From: Cyclobacterium qasimii M12-11B
Lineage (GTDB): Bacteria > Bacteroidota > Bacteroidia > Cytophagales > Cyclobacteriaceae
Length of the DNA: 64,000 bases
Direction of reading: 5' to 3'
Assembly: GCF_000427295.1 (NCBI RefSeq)
Contig: NZ_ATNM01000156.1
Coordinates: 1-64,000, forward strand
In this document: piece by piece, positions 1 through 10,187 of the stretch
Layout of the letters: each line of letters opens with the position of its first letter
Numbering within the stretch: the first letter of the stretch is position 1
Made by a program: the position numbers and the translations under genes
Notes under the pieces: generated by a model
What the model was told of the DNA's origin: nothing
The model's database searches: none
The model's input: only the letters and a program-made list of their open reading frames with translations

Positions 1-801
1 ATCCTGAATATGGAGGACATTATTCGAAATCATACTGATGAACTTGTTCGAAACATCCTTATTATTGAACAATAGTTGGGTAAAGTCTTCTTTGGGAATA
101 CTGCATATTTCAACTTTGTTTAGTGCAATGGCTGTTTCGGTATATAGTCCAGAACTTCCCAAAATTGAAAGTTGTCCGATAAAATCGCCGCGGCTGAACA
201 TGCCTGTAACATACTCTTTCCCATTTTCGTTGTGTTTGAAGGTTTTAACCTCTCCATGTTGAATTAAATATAGGCTGTGGGCGGTGCTTCCTTCCGAGAA
301 AATTACTTCTTTGGGATTCAATTCTGTGAGATTTCTGTCTTCCGAAAGCTCTTTTAGATTTTGGTATTTTGTGGCTTCTTTGATAAATTCATTGATTCCT
401 TCAACGTTCTTGGCAAATTCCTTTCGCAAAAAGCTGTTCTTGTTAAGACGAACTTCAATTGCTTCGAGCAATTCGTGTGCTTCAAAAGGTTTGGTCAGGT
501 AATCATCAGCCCCCATTGTCATGCCCTTGCGTAAATCTGATTTTTCTGATTTTGCCGTAAGGAAAATAAAAGGAATACTTGCTGTTATATGGTCTTTGCT
601 TAATTGCTCAAATACGCCGTAACCATCAATTATGGGCATCATTATGTCACATAAAATAAGGTCAGGTTTGAATGCTTGGGCTTTTTCAATTCCAATCTTC
701 CCATTTTCGGCAGTAGTTACTTCAAAGTTCTCAAGTTCAAGGATTTCTGCGGTCATTTCGAGAACTTCCCGATTGTCTTCAATTAGCAGTATTTTTTTCA
801 T
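1..801 (-). CDS. Response regulator with receiver and cyclic-nucleotide-binding-like domains (3' end outside window)
   Basis: Reading from ATG at 801, the frame is open to the window edge (267 codons). It begins MKKILLIEDN and shows a CheY-like receiver: acidic pair E8/D9, phospho-acceptor D52 in LILCDIMMP, and the conserved T/K around FLTAKSEKSD. A Crp-type effector domain follows from about residue 150 (IFSEGSTAHSLYLIQHGEVK; FSRGDFIGQLSIL). A C-terminal helix-turn-helix, usual in this architecture, would lie beyond the edge. The start overlaps the 3' end of the upstream kinase gene by 23 nt, so the two are translationally coupled and form a cognate two-component pair. DNA binding is inferred, not seen. 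Confidence 0.88.
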   Translation of the reverse strand, partial: MKKILLIEDNREVLEMTAEILELENFEVTTAENGKIGIEKAQAFKPDLILCDIMMPIIDGYGVFEQLSKDHITASIPFIFLTAKSEKSDLRKGMTMGADDYLTKPFEAHELLEAIEVRLNKNSFLRKEFAKNVEGINEFIKEATKYQNLKELSEDRNLTELNPKEVIFSEGSTAHSLYLIQHGEVKTFKHNENGKEYVTGMFSRGDFIGQLSILGSSGLYTETAIALNKVEICSIPKEDFTQLLFNNKDVSNKFISMISNNVLHIQD

Positions 802-3697
802 TTTTCATTAAATTTATAGGTAGTTCAACGGTGAAAGTGGTTCCTACATTAAGTTTACTCTCAAAGCTGACATTCCCCCCCATCAATTCAGTATACTGTT
901 TTACGATATTCAATCCAAGGCCTGTTCCTTGAATATTTGTAACATTCTTGGCACGATAAAAGCGCTGAAACAATTGATATACCTCTTCTTCTGGTATGCC
1001 AATGCCTTGATCACTAAAGGTTAACAATAATTTTTCATCGTTACAATCAATCGTATAGGAAATCGTCTTGTTTTCGTCAGAATATTTTATGGCATTCGAC
1101 AATAAATTGTGTAAAATATGTCGTGTTAATTTGGGATCAAGACCTACCTCAATAATGGTTTGATTCGATAGTAGGTTGATTACCTGACCTTTCTTTTTAA
1201 TTCCTTGAATTTCTTCGACCAATGATTTGGAGAAATCTATAAAGTCGAATAAAATTGGCTGGGCCACTACTTTTCCTTCTTCCAGTTTGCTCAGCGAAAG
1301 GAAATCATTGAGTATGGCCACTAAGTTTTTTATACTCGATTTTATGCTGCCTACATATTTTAGCCGCTTATCCTCTTTGCCAGGCTCGTTCTGCCTTTCA
1401 ATCAGGTTTGTAGCAGAAAGAATAACACTCAAAGGAGTTCTAAATTCATGAGAGGCCATTGAGATAAAGCGTGATCTCAATTCATTGAGTTCTTTTTCTT
1501 TCTGTAAGGTATTTCGAATCTCAATTTCAATCTTTTTTTGATCCGTGATATTATTGTTCACCAACAAGACCTGGACAATATTTTTGTCCTTATCAAATAA
1601 GGGTGTAGTATTGACTAAATAGGATCTACTTTGCAAATATATTTCAAATGAACAGTGTTGTCCTTCAAAAGTTTTTTGAACATTTGTGGCCACCTTTTTC
1701 TTTACTTCTTCTGGTACGATCGTGATCTCACTTATTGTAATAGCAGAGTCCGCTAAGTTTCTAAATCCCAATTCGTCCAATTCTTCGCCCCCCATAAATA
1801 TCAATTCATACTTTGAATTAACGACTGCGACAAAGCCCTTTGGGAAATTTTTAGAAATATTTCCCAATAGTTCCTGACTGCTGAGTGCCCTGTTTTCGGC
1901 GGCTTTAGTATCCTGAATTTGGTCTTCTAGGCTTAAATTTGATTCCACCAATTTTTGGACGATATCCTTTAACTCTGTAGTGCGTTCAGAAACCCTGTTT
2001 TCAAGTAATTCTGCATAGGTAGCCAGTTCTTCTCTACTTTTGTTTAAAGCCGTTCTAACATTGTGTTGTTCAATGGCCACACTTGTTGCCTGGGTTATAT
2101 TGAATATTATTTCCCTTTCAACAGCAAGTGGTTTCCTTGGCGTATTGAAGTAGATTGCGAAAGTTCCCAGTAACTCTTGGTTTGAGGAAAATAGGGGGAA
2201 TGACCAGCATGCTTTAAGGTTATAAGTAGAAGCTAGTTCCTTGTATTTTTTCCAATTGGCATCATTCGAAATATCGGTAACAATGACTTCTTTTTTTAAA
2301 AAAGCAGCGGAACCACAGGATCCTTGTAGAGGGCCAATAGCAATTCCTTCAATTGCATTCATAAACCCTTCGGGTAGATTGGTCACTGTCAATTTATGCA
2401 AGGTTCCATTTTCTTTGTTCAGCAATAGAATAGAACCAACGCAATTGGGAATGGCCGTTTCTATTGTTTCAACAATTTTATCCGTAATGTTTTTTAGTGG
2501 CTCATGCTGGATGATCATATTCATCACATGAGATTGCCCAATTTTAAAGTATTCTTCCACCTTGAGCGCTGTAACATCATTCTGCACGCCAACAAAGTGG
2601 GTCAATACTTTATTGTCATTGTATATCGGTGTGATGGCAACCTCGTTCCAAAACAAAGAAGCATCTTTTCGGTAATTACGCAAAACTACACGGCAACCTT
2701 TCCCCTGTTTTAATGCAGTAGCCATGATCTTAATTTCCTTCTGATTTTTGTCCTGACCTTGTAAAAAACGGCAGTTTTTACCAATGAAATAATCTCTATC
2801 ATAGCCTGTTGTCTTCGAAAAAGCATCATTGCCATAGATAATGGGGAAATCTGGCTGCAGTGCATCGCAAATAATAATGCCACTAGCGGTTGCGGCCAAG
2901 GCACGATTTCGAATGTACAGCATATTTTCAATGGTTTTCTCCGCTGTAATGTCCTGGATTGTTCCGAACCATTCTAAGGGATTGCCATTGGTGTCATAGG
3001 TTGCTTTGCCCTTGGCCATTATAAACCTTACTGTACCATCAGGCCTAACAAATCTTGTGTTTTTAGAATAAGGTGTTTGGTTTTTAATGGCGGAATCAAT
3101 GGCAGCCAACGTGTCCTTCCTATCTTCAGGATGAATAAACTGACTGGCAGTTTCAACGGTTAGTTTTTCATCGCCTGGTGGGAGACCACATATCTTATAA
3201 AATTCGTCCGACCAATTTCTTTCATTGGTCTGCAGGTTCCAAACATAGCTACCGACATGGGCTAAACTTTGGGCCTCATTCATCCTTTCTGAATTAATGG
3301 CAGCCTCCTTTAATGCCGACAACCGGGTAGAGATATCCATTATAAAGGCGATGACTACTTTTTTCTCATTTATACTGGTTGGACTAAGGCTTATTTCCAA
3401 TGGAAATTGCGTACCATTCTTTCTAAGACCCCACAAATCAATGCCTTTGCCCATAGACCTACTTTTAGGTTTCTTTGCATAATGCATTCTATGACCTTGG
3501 TGATTTTTTTGAAACTTTTCGGGAATAAGGTCTTCTACTTGTCTCTTTATCAATTCTCCTGCTTGGTAACCAAACATTTTTTCCACCGAAGGGTTTGCCC
3601 TGATTATACTACCCTCGTGGTCTACTACCAATATTCCTTCTACCGAAGATTCAAAAATGCCTTTAAAGAGTTCGTTGTCTTTTAATTCCGCTGCCAT
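779..3697 (-). CDS. PAS-PAS-LOV-GAF-PAS sensor histidine kinase, candidate blue-light photoreceptor
   Basis: A 972-residue cytoplasmic hybrid sensor with no signal peptide or membrane segment. Domain order by residue: PAS about 10-120, PAS about 140-255, LOV about 265-378, GAF about 395-545, coiled coil about 550-605, PAS about 610-720, HisKA with H750 in FISMASHEFRTPL, and HATPase about 850-962 with N box HNLLSNAIKY and G boxes DQGIGIP and GTGLGL. The third PAS carries the LOV signature GKNCRFLQ with photoactive C309, R310 and Q313, plus NYRKD (N341), FWNEV (N351) and FVGVQNDVT (Q372). These are the residues that bind FMN and relay adduct formation in known LOV proteins. It is followed with a 23-nt overlap by its response regulator. 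Photochemistry is inferred from the motif; the kinase assignment is secure. Confidence 0.93.
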   Translation of the reverse strand: MAAELKDNELFKGIFESSVEGILVVDHEGSIIRANPSVEKMFGYQAGELIKRQVEDLIPEKFQKNHQGHRMHYAKKPKSRSMGKGIDLWGLRKNGTQFPLEISLSPTSINEKKVVIAFIMDISTRLSALKEAAINSERMNEAQSLAHVGSYVWNLQTNERNWSDEFYKICGLPPGDEKLTVETASQFIHPEDRKDTLAAIDSAIKNQTPYSKNTRFVRPDGTVRFIMAKGKATYDTNGNPLEWFGTIQDITAEKTIENMLYIRNRALAATASGIIICDALQPDFPIIYGNDAFSKTTGYDRDYFIGKNCRFLQGQDKNQKEIKIMATALKQGKGCRVVLRNYRKDASLFWNEVAITPIYNDNKVLTHFVGVQNDVTALKVEEYFKIGQSHVMNMIIQHEPLKNITDKIVETIETAIPNCVGSILLLNKENGTLHKLTVTNLPEGFMNAIEGIAIGPLQGSCGSAAFLKKEVIVTDISNDANWKKYKELASTYNLKACWSFPLFSSNQELLGTFAIYFNTPRKPLAVEREIIFNITQATSVAIEQHNVRTALNKSREELATYAELLENRVSERTTELKDIVQKLVESNLSLEDQIQDTKAAENRALSSQELLGNISKNFPKGFVAVVNSKYELIFMGGEELDELGFRNLADSAITISEITIVPEEVKKKVATNVQKTFEGQHCSFEIYLQSRSYLVNTTPLFDKDKNIVQVLLVNNNITDQKKIEIEIRNTLQKEKELNELRSRFISMASHEFRTPLSVILSATNLIERQNEPGKEDKRLKYVGSIKSSIKNLVAILNDFLSLSKLEEGKVVAQPILFDFIDFSKSLVEEIQGIKKKGQVINLLSNQTIIEVGLDPKLTRHILHNLLSNAIKYSDENKTISYTIDCNDEKLLLTFSDQGIGIPEEEVYQLFQRFYRAKNVTNIQGTGLGLNIVKQYTELMGGNVSFESKLNVGTTFTVELPINLMKNEKNTAN

Positions 3698-3874
3698 TCT
3701 ATACAGGTTAATGCAAGTATTATATTCCTCATAATTTTAAGGGTTTTGAAATAATTGAGGAATTCATTAATAGGGTTTTTGATGGGTATCAGGATGAATT
3801 TCTTTAGTATATTCTAACGGTTGTTCTCGTAAAATACATATTTTATTTCATTTATTCATTAGACTAGTAGGAAC

Positions 3875-4474
3875 TCAATACTTCGAGGTAGGCTCATTCG
3901 TTTCTGTCACCAATAAATCGACCATTGGCTTTTGGACTAAGGGTCCTGAATTAACCCCAATAATTCCCGAAGAAGTGAGTATTGTCTCACCTATTTTTTT
4001 GGTCGTAGGAATATTCCATAGAATAAGGGTGATGGCATGTGTAACGATGATTATAAAGGCCATGTTTTTGATAAACCTGATTTGGGTAAGTATTTTTCGG
4101 TCTTTCGAATTATGGCCGGTAGCTTTCTCAAATTTGTGTTGTATATCCTTTTCTACCGACCGAAGAAATTCAATAAGGAGCCACATACAATTGATAATGA
4201 TAATGGCCTCAATAAGCCTATACCAAATATCAGTTAATTCTAAAAAGTTTAAATAGATGAAAATTAAGAGTATCGAGACTAAAAATTTGCTGGGCTTCTT
4301 AAGGTGCTTCAGCAGTTGGGTTTTTAAAACAGTCGGGCTTTTTGTATTGCTTGCTTTAAACAAGGTATAAATGACCCACTGCAAGGCCAGACCTAACATT
4401 AGGCAGGCTAGGAATGCCACCGAGTAGCTTAGCCAAGACATTTTTCCAATATAGGTTGACGTTGTGGTGTACAT
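3875..4474 (-). CDS. MscS-like membrane protein truncated after the pore helix
   Basis: About 199 residues from ATG at 4474; an ATG at 4441 (MSWLSYSVAFL) or a TTG at 4504 are alternatives. Four to five hydrophobic segments are followed by KKIGETILTSSGIIGVNSGPLVQKPMV (given here as its two parts KKIGETILTSSGIIG and VNSGPLVQKPMV), which resembles the end of TM3 in MscS mechanosensitive channels (usually GIAGIAIGFAAQ then LGNL). The protein stops 11 residues later. The cytosolic beta domain and vestibule that all functional MscS proteins carry are absent, and no continuation is found in any frame in the 177 bp before the kinase gene. It is either a relic or a membrane-only paralogue. Function unknown. 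Confidence 0.55.
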   Translation of the reverse strand: MYTTTSTYIGKMSWLSYSVAFLACLMLGLALQWVIYTLFKASNTKSPTVLKTQLLKHLKKPSKFLVSILLIFIYLNFLELTDIWYRLIEAIIIINCMWLLIEFLRSVEKDIQHKFEKATGHNSKDRKILTQIRFIKNMAFIIIVTHAITLILWNIPTTKKIGETILTSSGIIGVNSGPLVQKPMVDLLVTETNEPTSKY

Positions 4475-4587
4475 GTACTGTTTTGACAAATATATAATTG
4501 CCAAACGTACCTAGGTATGACATAGATCAGGAACAATTTTTATAGGGGATTATTGAGGTCCAACCTTTTGGATCAGGCTGTTAAGGT

Positions 4588-5340
4588 TTACTTGTGTTCT
4601 TCCAGAATTTTTTTAGCCGCTAAGTAGCCCAAATCAAAAATTTCATCGATTCCATTCATGTCAAAGGTATTGTATCCTGCCAAACCTTCTGGGGATATTA
4701 CTATATCACAATCTGTGAATTTTAGGATGGATTCGGAGGCTGATTTTATTTTGTAAGCCCTTTCAACTACGCTATAGGCATGTTTTAGGTCTACTATGTT
4801 GATCTTTTTTAAGGGATTCACATAAACACCAATTATTTTTTCACAATCTTTTTGCAGTGGTTCAGTAGGAAAATTGTTCAAAACACCTCCATCTACATAG
4901 TAGTCATTGCCTATTTTTATGGGAGTGAACATCCCCGGAACGGAGGCTGAAGCAAGTATAGGTTTTATGAGTTGGCCTTTATGAAAAATTTTAAGCGTTC
5001 CATTAATTATATCGGTGGCGGTTATATAAAGCGGTTTTTTCAAAACATTGAAATTGTCTTCGGGAAAAAAGGCCTTGAAGTTTTCATAAAATTTTTCAGT
5101 ATCAATAAAACCTGGTTTACTGAGGGCATACCTATTGGAATGAAAGATCGGAATGGTTTTGAAGAAATTCAACATTTCAGGCCAACCAACACCACCTGCA
5201 TAAAGTGCACCTACAACGGCCCCTGCGCTGGTGCCAGAAATGTGGGTAGGATAGATACCATGCTCTTCCAGTGCTTTTATCACACCAATGTGTGCAACAC
5301 CTCTCATTCCACCGCCAGAAAGTACAAGACCTGTATTCAT
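4588..5340 (-). CDS. Patatin-like phospholipase / RssA-type serine hydrolase
   Basis: 250 residues, the usual size for bacterial single-domain patatins. It has the oxyanion-hole loop GGGMRG (residues 9-14), the nucleophile elbow GTSAG with S38, and the dyad aspartate D150 in YYVDGGVLNNFP. There is no signal peptide, so it is probably cytoplasmic or membrane-associated and acts on acyl lipids. RssA-like proteins of this type are conserved in Bacteroidota; the substrate is not known. It stands alone, between the MscS-like gene and a terminator that ends the upstream PRC-barrel gene. Confidence 0.9.
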   Translation of the reverse strand: MNTGLVLSGGGMRGVAHIGVIKALEEHGIYPTHISGTSAGAVVGALYAGGVGWPEMLNFFKTIPIFHSNRYALSKPGFIDTEKFYENFKAFFPEDNFNVLKKPLYITATDIINGTLKIFHKGQLIKPILASASVPGMFTPIKIGNDYYVDGGVLNNFPTEPLQKDCEKIIGVYVNPLKKINIVDLKHAYSVVERAYKIKSASESILKFTDCDIVISPEGLAGYNTFDMNGIDEIFDLGYLAAKKILEEHK

Positions 5341-5475
5341 ATTTTATTTTGCTTATAGTGCTGTAAATTTACAAAGGGTATCAAACCTACAATATGATCT
5401 TAGTCATTTAATTGGGGTTATTGGCTATTTATTGACCACCATGGAAGCAAGATGGCCTGTTCTGTATAAAAAAAT

Positions 5476-5506
5476 AAAAGCTAACCCATTTAATGGGTTA
5501 GCTTTT
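5476..5506 (-). terminator. Rho-independent terminator of the PRC-barrel gene
   Basis: A perfect 14-bp stem (AAAAGCTAACCCAT with its complement) and 3-nt loop, 23 nt beyond the stop of the PRC-barrel gene. Read on the minus strand it is followed by a run of seven T. Confidence 0.85.
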
Positions 5507-5528
5507 AATAACTTAATTTTTATTGGGT

Positions 5529-6059
5529 TTATATAATGGGATTTCCTCCTCTTTCAATGTGGGAAGGTCTGTCACCCCGTCTGTCTTTTTCTAGGAAGCC
5601 ACTACCAGAACTCTTATCTTTAATTCTATCAGCGCTTGTATCCAAAGTATCCTGATGGTTGAAAATGGTTCTATTTTCAAAGTCATATCGTCCATAAAGA
5701 CTTCGGTCATCTTCACTGTAATAGGATCGCATGGTATGAAGGAACTCTCCTTGTGGACCAGTCGGCCAGTTGTCACTATCAAAACCTGGCGCATTTTCCA
5801 GTGTTTCTTTGGTCTCCCTTACAAATATGGCATCATCATAGGAAGGGGTGAAACCAAAAGATTCGAAAGGTAGCGCAAGAAGTTTTGAGCCAAGGTTCAA
5901 GAACCCTTCGTCTACCTTTAATACGACATAATCTATCTGAGACGTGGTTTTGTTAAGAACGATGTCTTTGATGGAGCCAACAGACTCATCTCTCGCAGTT
6001 TTAACGTTACGTGAAATTAAATCCGTTCCTCTTAACTGAAAATCATTTGCATTTTTCAT
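5529..6059 (-). CDS. PRC-barrel domain protein
   Basis: 176 residues. The N-terminal half (about residues 10-85) is a PRC-barrel: LRGTDLISRNVKTARDESVG, then SIKDIVLNKTTSQIDYVVLK and LLALPFESF. PRC-barrels occur in photosynthetic reaction centre H subunits, in RimM and in many small stress-associated proteins of unknown function. The C-terminal half is charged and probably disordered, with no cysteines or membrane segment. It is monocistronic, with a clear terminator. Such genes are often stress-induced in Cytophagales, but nothing in the sequence shows this here. Confidence 0.85.
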   Translation of the reverse strand: MKNANDFQLRGTDLISRNVKTARDESVGSIKDIVLNKTTSQIDYVVLKVDEGFLNLGSKLLALPFESFGFTPSYDDAIFVRETKETLENAPGFDSDNWPTGPQGEFLHTMRSYYSEDDRSLYGRYDFENRTIFNHQDTLDTSADRIKDKSSGSGFLEKDRRGDRPSHIERGGNPII

Positions 6060-6500
6060 TTTAATAGTTGGTTTAATGAGAAAATCATTTAACCAGTATT
6101 TCTCAAGATTTGTGCCAAAACCAATATAATCTTAAAATACTATTAAATCTTTATATATTTGTTTTAAATAACTAAAAAAGAGATTAAATAAATATTTAAT
6201 CAGTTAATTATTTATTTAATAAAGGCATTTCCTTTCTTATAATTTATTAAGAAGCTTTCACAATTGGGCTAAGTAAACCTTCAAAATGATTCATTAAATT
6301 TCTTTTAGCAGGCAATGCAAATTGTATCGAGGTGGGGACTTGAAATTCCTTATAATTTCAAATTATTCAGTTTTGCGACCATTAAGTAAGGCGTTTTAAT
6401 CTCAAAAGCTTTGGAAGTGGGATGTGGCTACTTTTAAAGCGATTTCAGCACGTAACAGAAGGTCTATTGCATATTTCAGGTTTAACTCTCTATAGCCTTC
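6060..6500. other. Intergenic region, AT-rich, 441 bp
   Basis: No convincing reading frame or RNA. The left part is the upstream region of the PRC-barrel gene, and positions 6120-6230 are extremely AT-rich. It contains a 20-bp inverted repeat (listed separately). Confidence 0.6.
6182..6201. repeat. AT-rich 20-bp inverted repeat
   Basis: GATTAAATA and its exact complement separated by AA, about 120 bp upstream of the PRC-barrel start. It could be a regulator site or a chance feature of the AT-rich tract. There is no T-run and no gene ending nearby, so it is not a terminator. Confidence 0.35.
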
Positions 6501-7244
6501 TCAATACCTTATTGTCCACATCCAAGCTCGCTTGCTTTTGATGGATGATTGGATAAACTCTTGGACCATGTCCTGATATTTAGCGCCCGATACCTCTCTC
6601 CCTCTCATTCTTTTTGGCAGGGTGGTGATTTCTTCAGGTTCTCCAAAAGTGATTTTCTCGGCTTCCACGATAAGCATGCCATCGTTGATGTCATAAGCCA
6701 AAATCAAACCTGGAAGCCCGAATTGCTCCTCCGGACCCGTTGAAACGGGAATATCTGAGGCGAACCAAGCAGTGATCTTTTGGCCTTTAATGCTGTCTTC
6801 AGACACAGCTTTCATACACATGTGTCCCAGGATATCCCGTATTTCGTTCATTACCCTCCATTTTGGAGTATTTAGGCTGCCACGAACGATATAAGTTTTG
6901 CCCATTTGGTCCATGTATTTCAGATAGGTCTGGTCTTCTAAATTGTTTTCAATGAAATAGTCATTTACCTGCCAAGAGTAGCTTTGGACTTGATAGGGTT
7001 CTCCGAAAGTATAGACACTTTTTTCTGGCCAAAACTGAAGTTTCATCCGAGTGCTGTAGCCATCAGGATTACTCCAAGTGAGTAGAATTCTATCCTTTTC
7101 CTGCTCGGTAATGTGAGGGAGGCTGGAATAGATTTTATCATAGAATATGCGGTATCGGTACTCTACCTCACCCACTATATTTTGGGCTCTTACTCCTGTG
7201 GAAATTAATAATAGAATAAGGATCTTTAGGTATTTTAATTTCAT
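6501..7244 (-). CDS. GLPGLI family secreted protein
   Basis: 247 residues with a Sec signal peptide (MKLKYLKILILLLISTGVRA, cleavage before Q). It contains the family-defining motif FGLPGLILAYD near residue 175, and the region before it (VMNEIRDILGHMCMKAVSED, ITAWFASDIPVSTGPEE) is typical of the family. GLPGLI proteins are Bacteroidota-specific, periplasmic or exported, of unknown function, and nearly always encoded next to a CarboxypepD_reg-type outer-membrane receptor. The same arrangement holds here: the receptor lies 127 bp upstream on the same strand. They probably share a transcript and act together at the outer membrane. Confidence 0.9.
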   Translation of the reverse strand: MKLKYLKILILLLISTGVRAQNIVGEVEYRYRIFYDKIYSSLPHITEQEKDRILLTWSNPDGYSTRMKLQFWPEKSVYTFGEPYQVQSYSWQVNDYFIENNLEDQTYLKYMDQMGKTYIVRGSLNTPKWRVMNEIRDILGHMCMKAVSEDSIKGQKITAWFASDIPVSTGPEEQFGLPGLILAYDINDGMLIVEAEKITFGEPEEITTLPKRMRGREVSGAKYQDMVQEFIQSSIKSKRAWMWTIRY

Positions 7245-7371
7245 TTTTTGAATATTTTAAGAGATGGCTGAATCTGAATATGTGGAATGGATTTGCAAAA
7301 TATACCAACATTGAAACCTTTCTATTTAACTACTTATACAATGTTAGATTAGAAGGAATCAACTTACTCTG

Positions 7372-10187
7372 CTATCTATATTTTTTTACTTCTACTCCCC
7401 GCATATTATAAGTAACTCCAAGTAGGAAATACCTTGATAGCGTTTCAATCCTTCCAGTGGAAACGTAGTTTTGGCCTGCAAACTGGCTGATGGTTTGATT
7501 TTGCTTGAAGATGTCATATCCAGATAGCCTGACTTCCCATTTTTTAGTCTTGCCGAGTAGTTTATAGACGAATGCATTGAGGATAGGTACTTCCTGATCA
7601 AATCCAAAACTTTCGTTTTTATATTGGTTGTAGTTGAATTTCACATCTAAGTAAAAATCTTTGGGGAATTTTATGTTCATATTACTATAAGCACTCCAAT
7701 TTATTATGTCCTGATTTTGGGAGGGGTTCTGTTCGTATTTGGTTTTGCTAAGTCGGAAAGATGACCCGGTATATAGGCTGAGCCATTCTAAAGGTGTCAG
7801 ATTTAAATTTACCCCAAAGTTATTGCTAAAAGTATGGGTCTCTGTCTCGATTGAGTTGATGAGGGAGAGGCTTTTAGAATAGGAAGGATTTGCAGATATG
7901 TACGCGGAAGCCTTGGTTTTTACGATGGGAAAACCAAAACCTAGATATGGGTTATAACGCTGCCCCCCTGAAACATTTCCTGCCTTGTAGGTAGTGACAA
8001 AGGTTTCTGGGTCTATGGTTTGATTTTGAACTACTTGATTCTGATAGAATGTTGAATTGAATGAAACCCGCAAATTTATAAACGTGGCAGGATCATACAT
8101 GCTATACCCTGTATTGAAAGAATGGGTTACTTCAGGCTCTAGATCAGGATTTCCTTCCCGTATATACAAAGGATTAGATATGTCTTTGTATGGCTGTAGG
8201 TCGGCGATATTTGGGGGATTGACGCCCATGATATAGCCTGCATTGATACGCTTGTTCCCTTTCATTGTTTTCGAGTAAGTTACATTAGGGGTAAAATTAA
8301 GGTAGCTCTTGTTCACTCGGCCTAATATCTCACTATCTTTTACGACTGAAAATTGTCCATTTAATCGATAACTGGAGGCGGCTATACCTACGCTTAAGTT
8401 ATTGCCTTTGTTGGCATATCGCATGCTAGAACCAAATCTGTTGTAGGTAATTGTATTTTCAAAAAGTCGACTGAGGTCTGGATTTAGCTCTTGGGTGTCG
8501 CTCGATTCCACATCATATACTTGTCGGTCTGTTTCGCTCTGTGACTGGCTGAAATTATAGAAAGTCTCCCAGAAAAATATTTTTTGATTGGTTCGACAAA
8601 GAGTAGGCTTGACTTGATCAGGTTAGAGCCATTCAGTGACTGGTTCAATTGATCCAAGTTTCGGAAATAGGTATTTGGGTCTGTTGAGTTCATGAGATCT
8701 ACAACAGATTTTTGTATACCATTTTGGTCTGCCTTACTATACGTATCACTGATACTGGCAGCAAAGTTTCGTCCATTTTTTTTGAATTTATGCCTATAAA
8801 TTGCTGTGCCCTGAAAGGCCCCAGACCATTTATCCGATTGGTTGTTCCTATCCATTTGGCTTTGCTCCGTGCTACTGCGAATCAGCTCTTGATGGCTGGC
8901 CAAGTATGTCGTAAGTGAACTTAGCCTTCCTTTTGCGGTAATGGTGATGGTGTTGGCGCTGTCTAATTCGTTTTGAAAACGAAGGTTTACCCGATGGTGA
9001 CCTGCCATGTTATTTTGTGAGCTTTGGTCAGTTGAAGTGAAGGAGGTATTGTCCTGCAAGAAATTTGTCCTGCTATTGAAACTCTCTAGCGATTGATCAC
9101 TTCGGCTATAGAAGTAGTTGCTATTAAAATCCTTCTTATCCTTCAGGTAGTTATAATTGATGCCTATGGCTTGGTTGTTGGAGTAGCCAGAGTTGAGGTT
9201 ATTGAAGGGAATTTCGAAGGATTCTTCATTGTCTCCACCTGAAAACGAAATATAATTCGTCGCACCCCTTCCATTAAAACCAAAGTCCCCAGTGTCGCCA
9301 TATTGGAAAGCACTGCTCCCTTTAAACTCCTGTAAGTCATCCCAGCTCAGACCGGATTGGTTGACATTATTGCCGTAGCCGATCACCGAAAATTGGTTTA
9401 CTTTGTCAAATTTATTGAATGAGGCATTTGCAGTCCATCTTCCGTCTGTACCCATTCCTGCAGAAAGCTTACCAAAACCTCCTTTCTTGGCTTCCTCCTT
9501 CAGCTCAACGTTCAAGGTTTTTTCCTTCACTCCATCTTCCACGCCTGTTAGCTTTGACTGTTCTGACTTGTCATCGAACAGCTGAAGCTTGCTTACTGAT
9601 TCTGCATTCAAGTTTTGCGTGGCCATTTTTGTGTTACCTCCAAAAAAGCGCCTTCCATCCACTGTTACTTTCTGTACTTGTTCCCCTTGTGCAACTATAT
9701 TTCCATCCTTGTCGATTTGTATTCCAGGCAGCTTGCGGAGCAATTCTTCCAGGGTCGCTCCAGGGGGAACTTTGAACTTGCTTGCATCATACTCAAGCGT
9801 GTCTCCCCGCATCATCAACGGTGCTTTGGCGGCTTTCACCACTACCTCATAGAGTTCCTGTAAGATTGGCATCAACTGAATCTCATCGACTTCCAAATCA
9901 CCTGTTTCGGGAAGAACCAGTTCCTTTTGCACGGGAAGGTAGCCCATATAGGTGGCTTTGATGAGCAGCGGTTGTCTTTCTACGTTTTTGAATTGGTATT
10001 CTCCGTCTTCATTAGTCAGGGTGTATGTTACCAAGGTCGAGTCTTTTGGGCTAAGAAGTAGCACAGAGGTGTAATCAAGCGGCATATTCGTGGTATCTTT
10101 CACCACTCCCCGAATAGTAAGTTTGGATTGGGCATGGGAGGCAAAAGTGATGAAGGCCAGAAGAAGGCATGAAATGAGCAATTTCAT
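7372..10187 (-). pseudogene. Outer-membrane beta-barrel receptor (TonB-dependent-receptor-like), frameshifted
   Basis: One gene of about 940 codons read in two frames: 10187-8484 (signal peptide MKLLISCLLLAFITFASHAQ, CarboxypepD_reg-like domain about 25-105, plug-like region with KLPGIQID and VTVDGRRFFGG, first half of barrel) and about 8580-7372 (rest of barrel, ending in an aromatic-rich YFLLGVTYNMRGVEVKKYR). The first frame loses homology after LLFVEPIKKYF. One extra base in the A5 run at 8573-8577 joins it to FWETFYNFSQSQSETDR in the second frame. It belongs to the outer-membrane beta-barrel family paired with GLPGLI proteins. Its ligand is unknown. The break may be a sequencing error. 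Confidence 0.88.
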
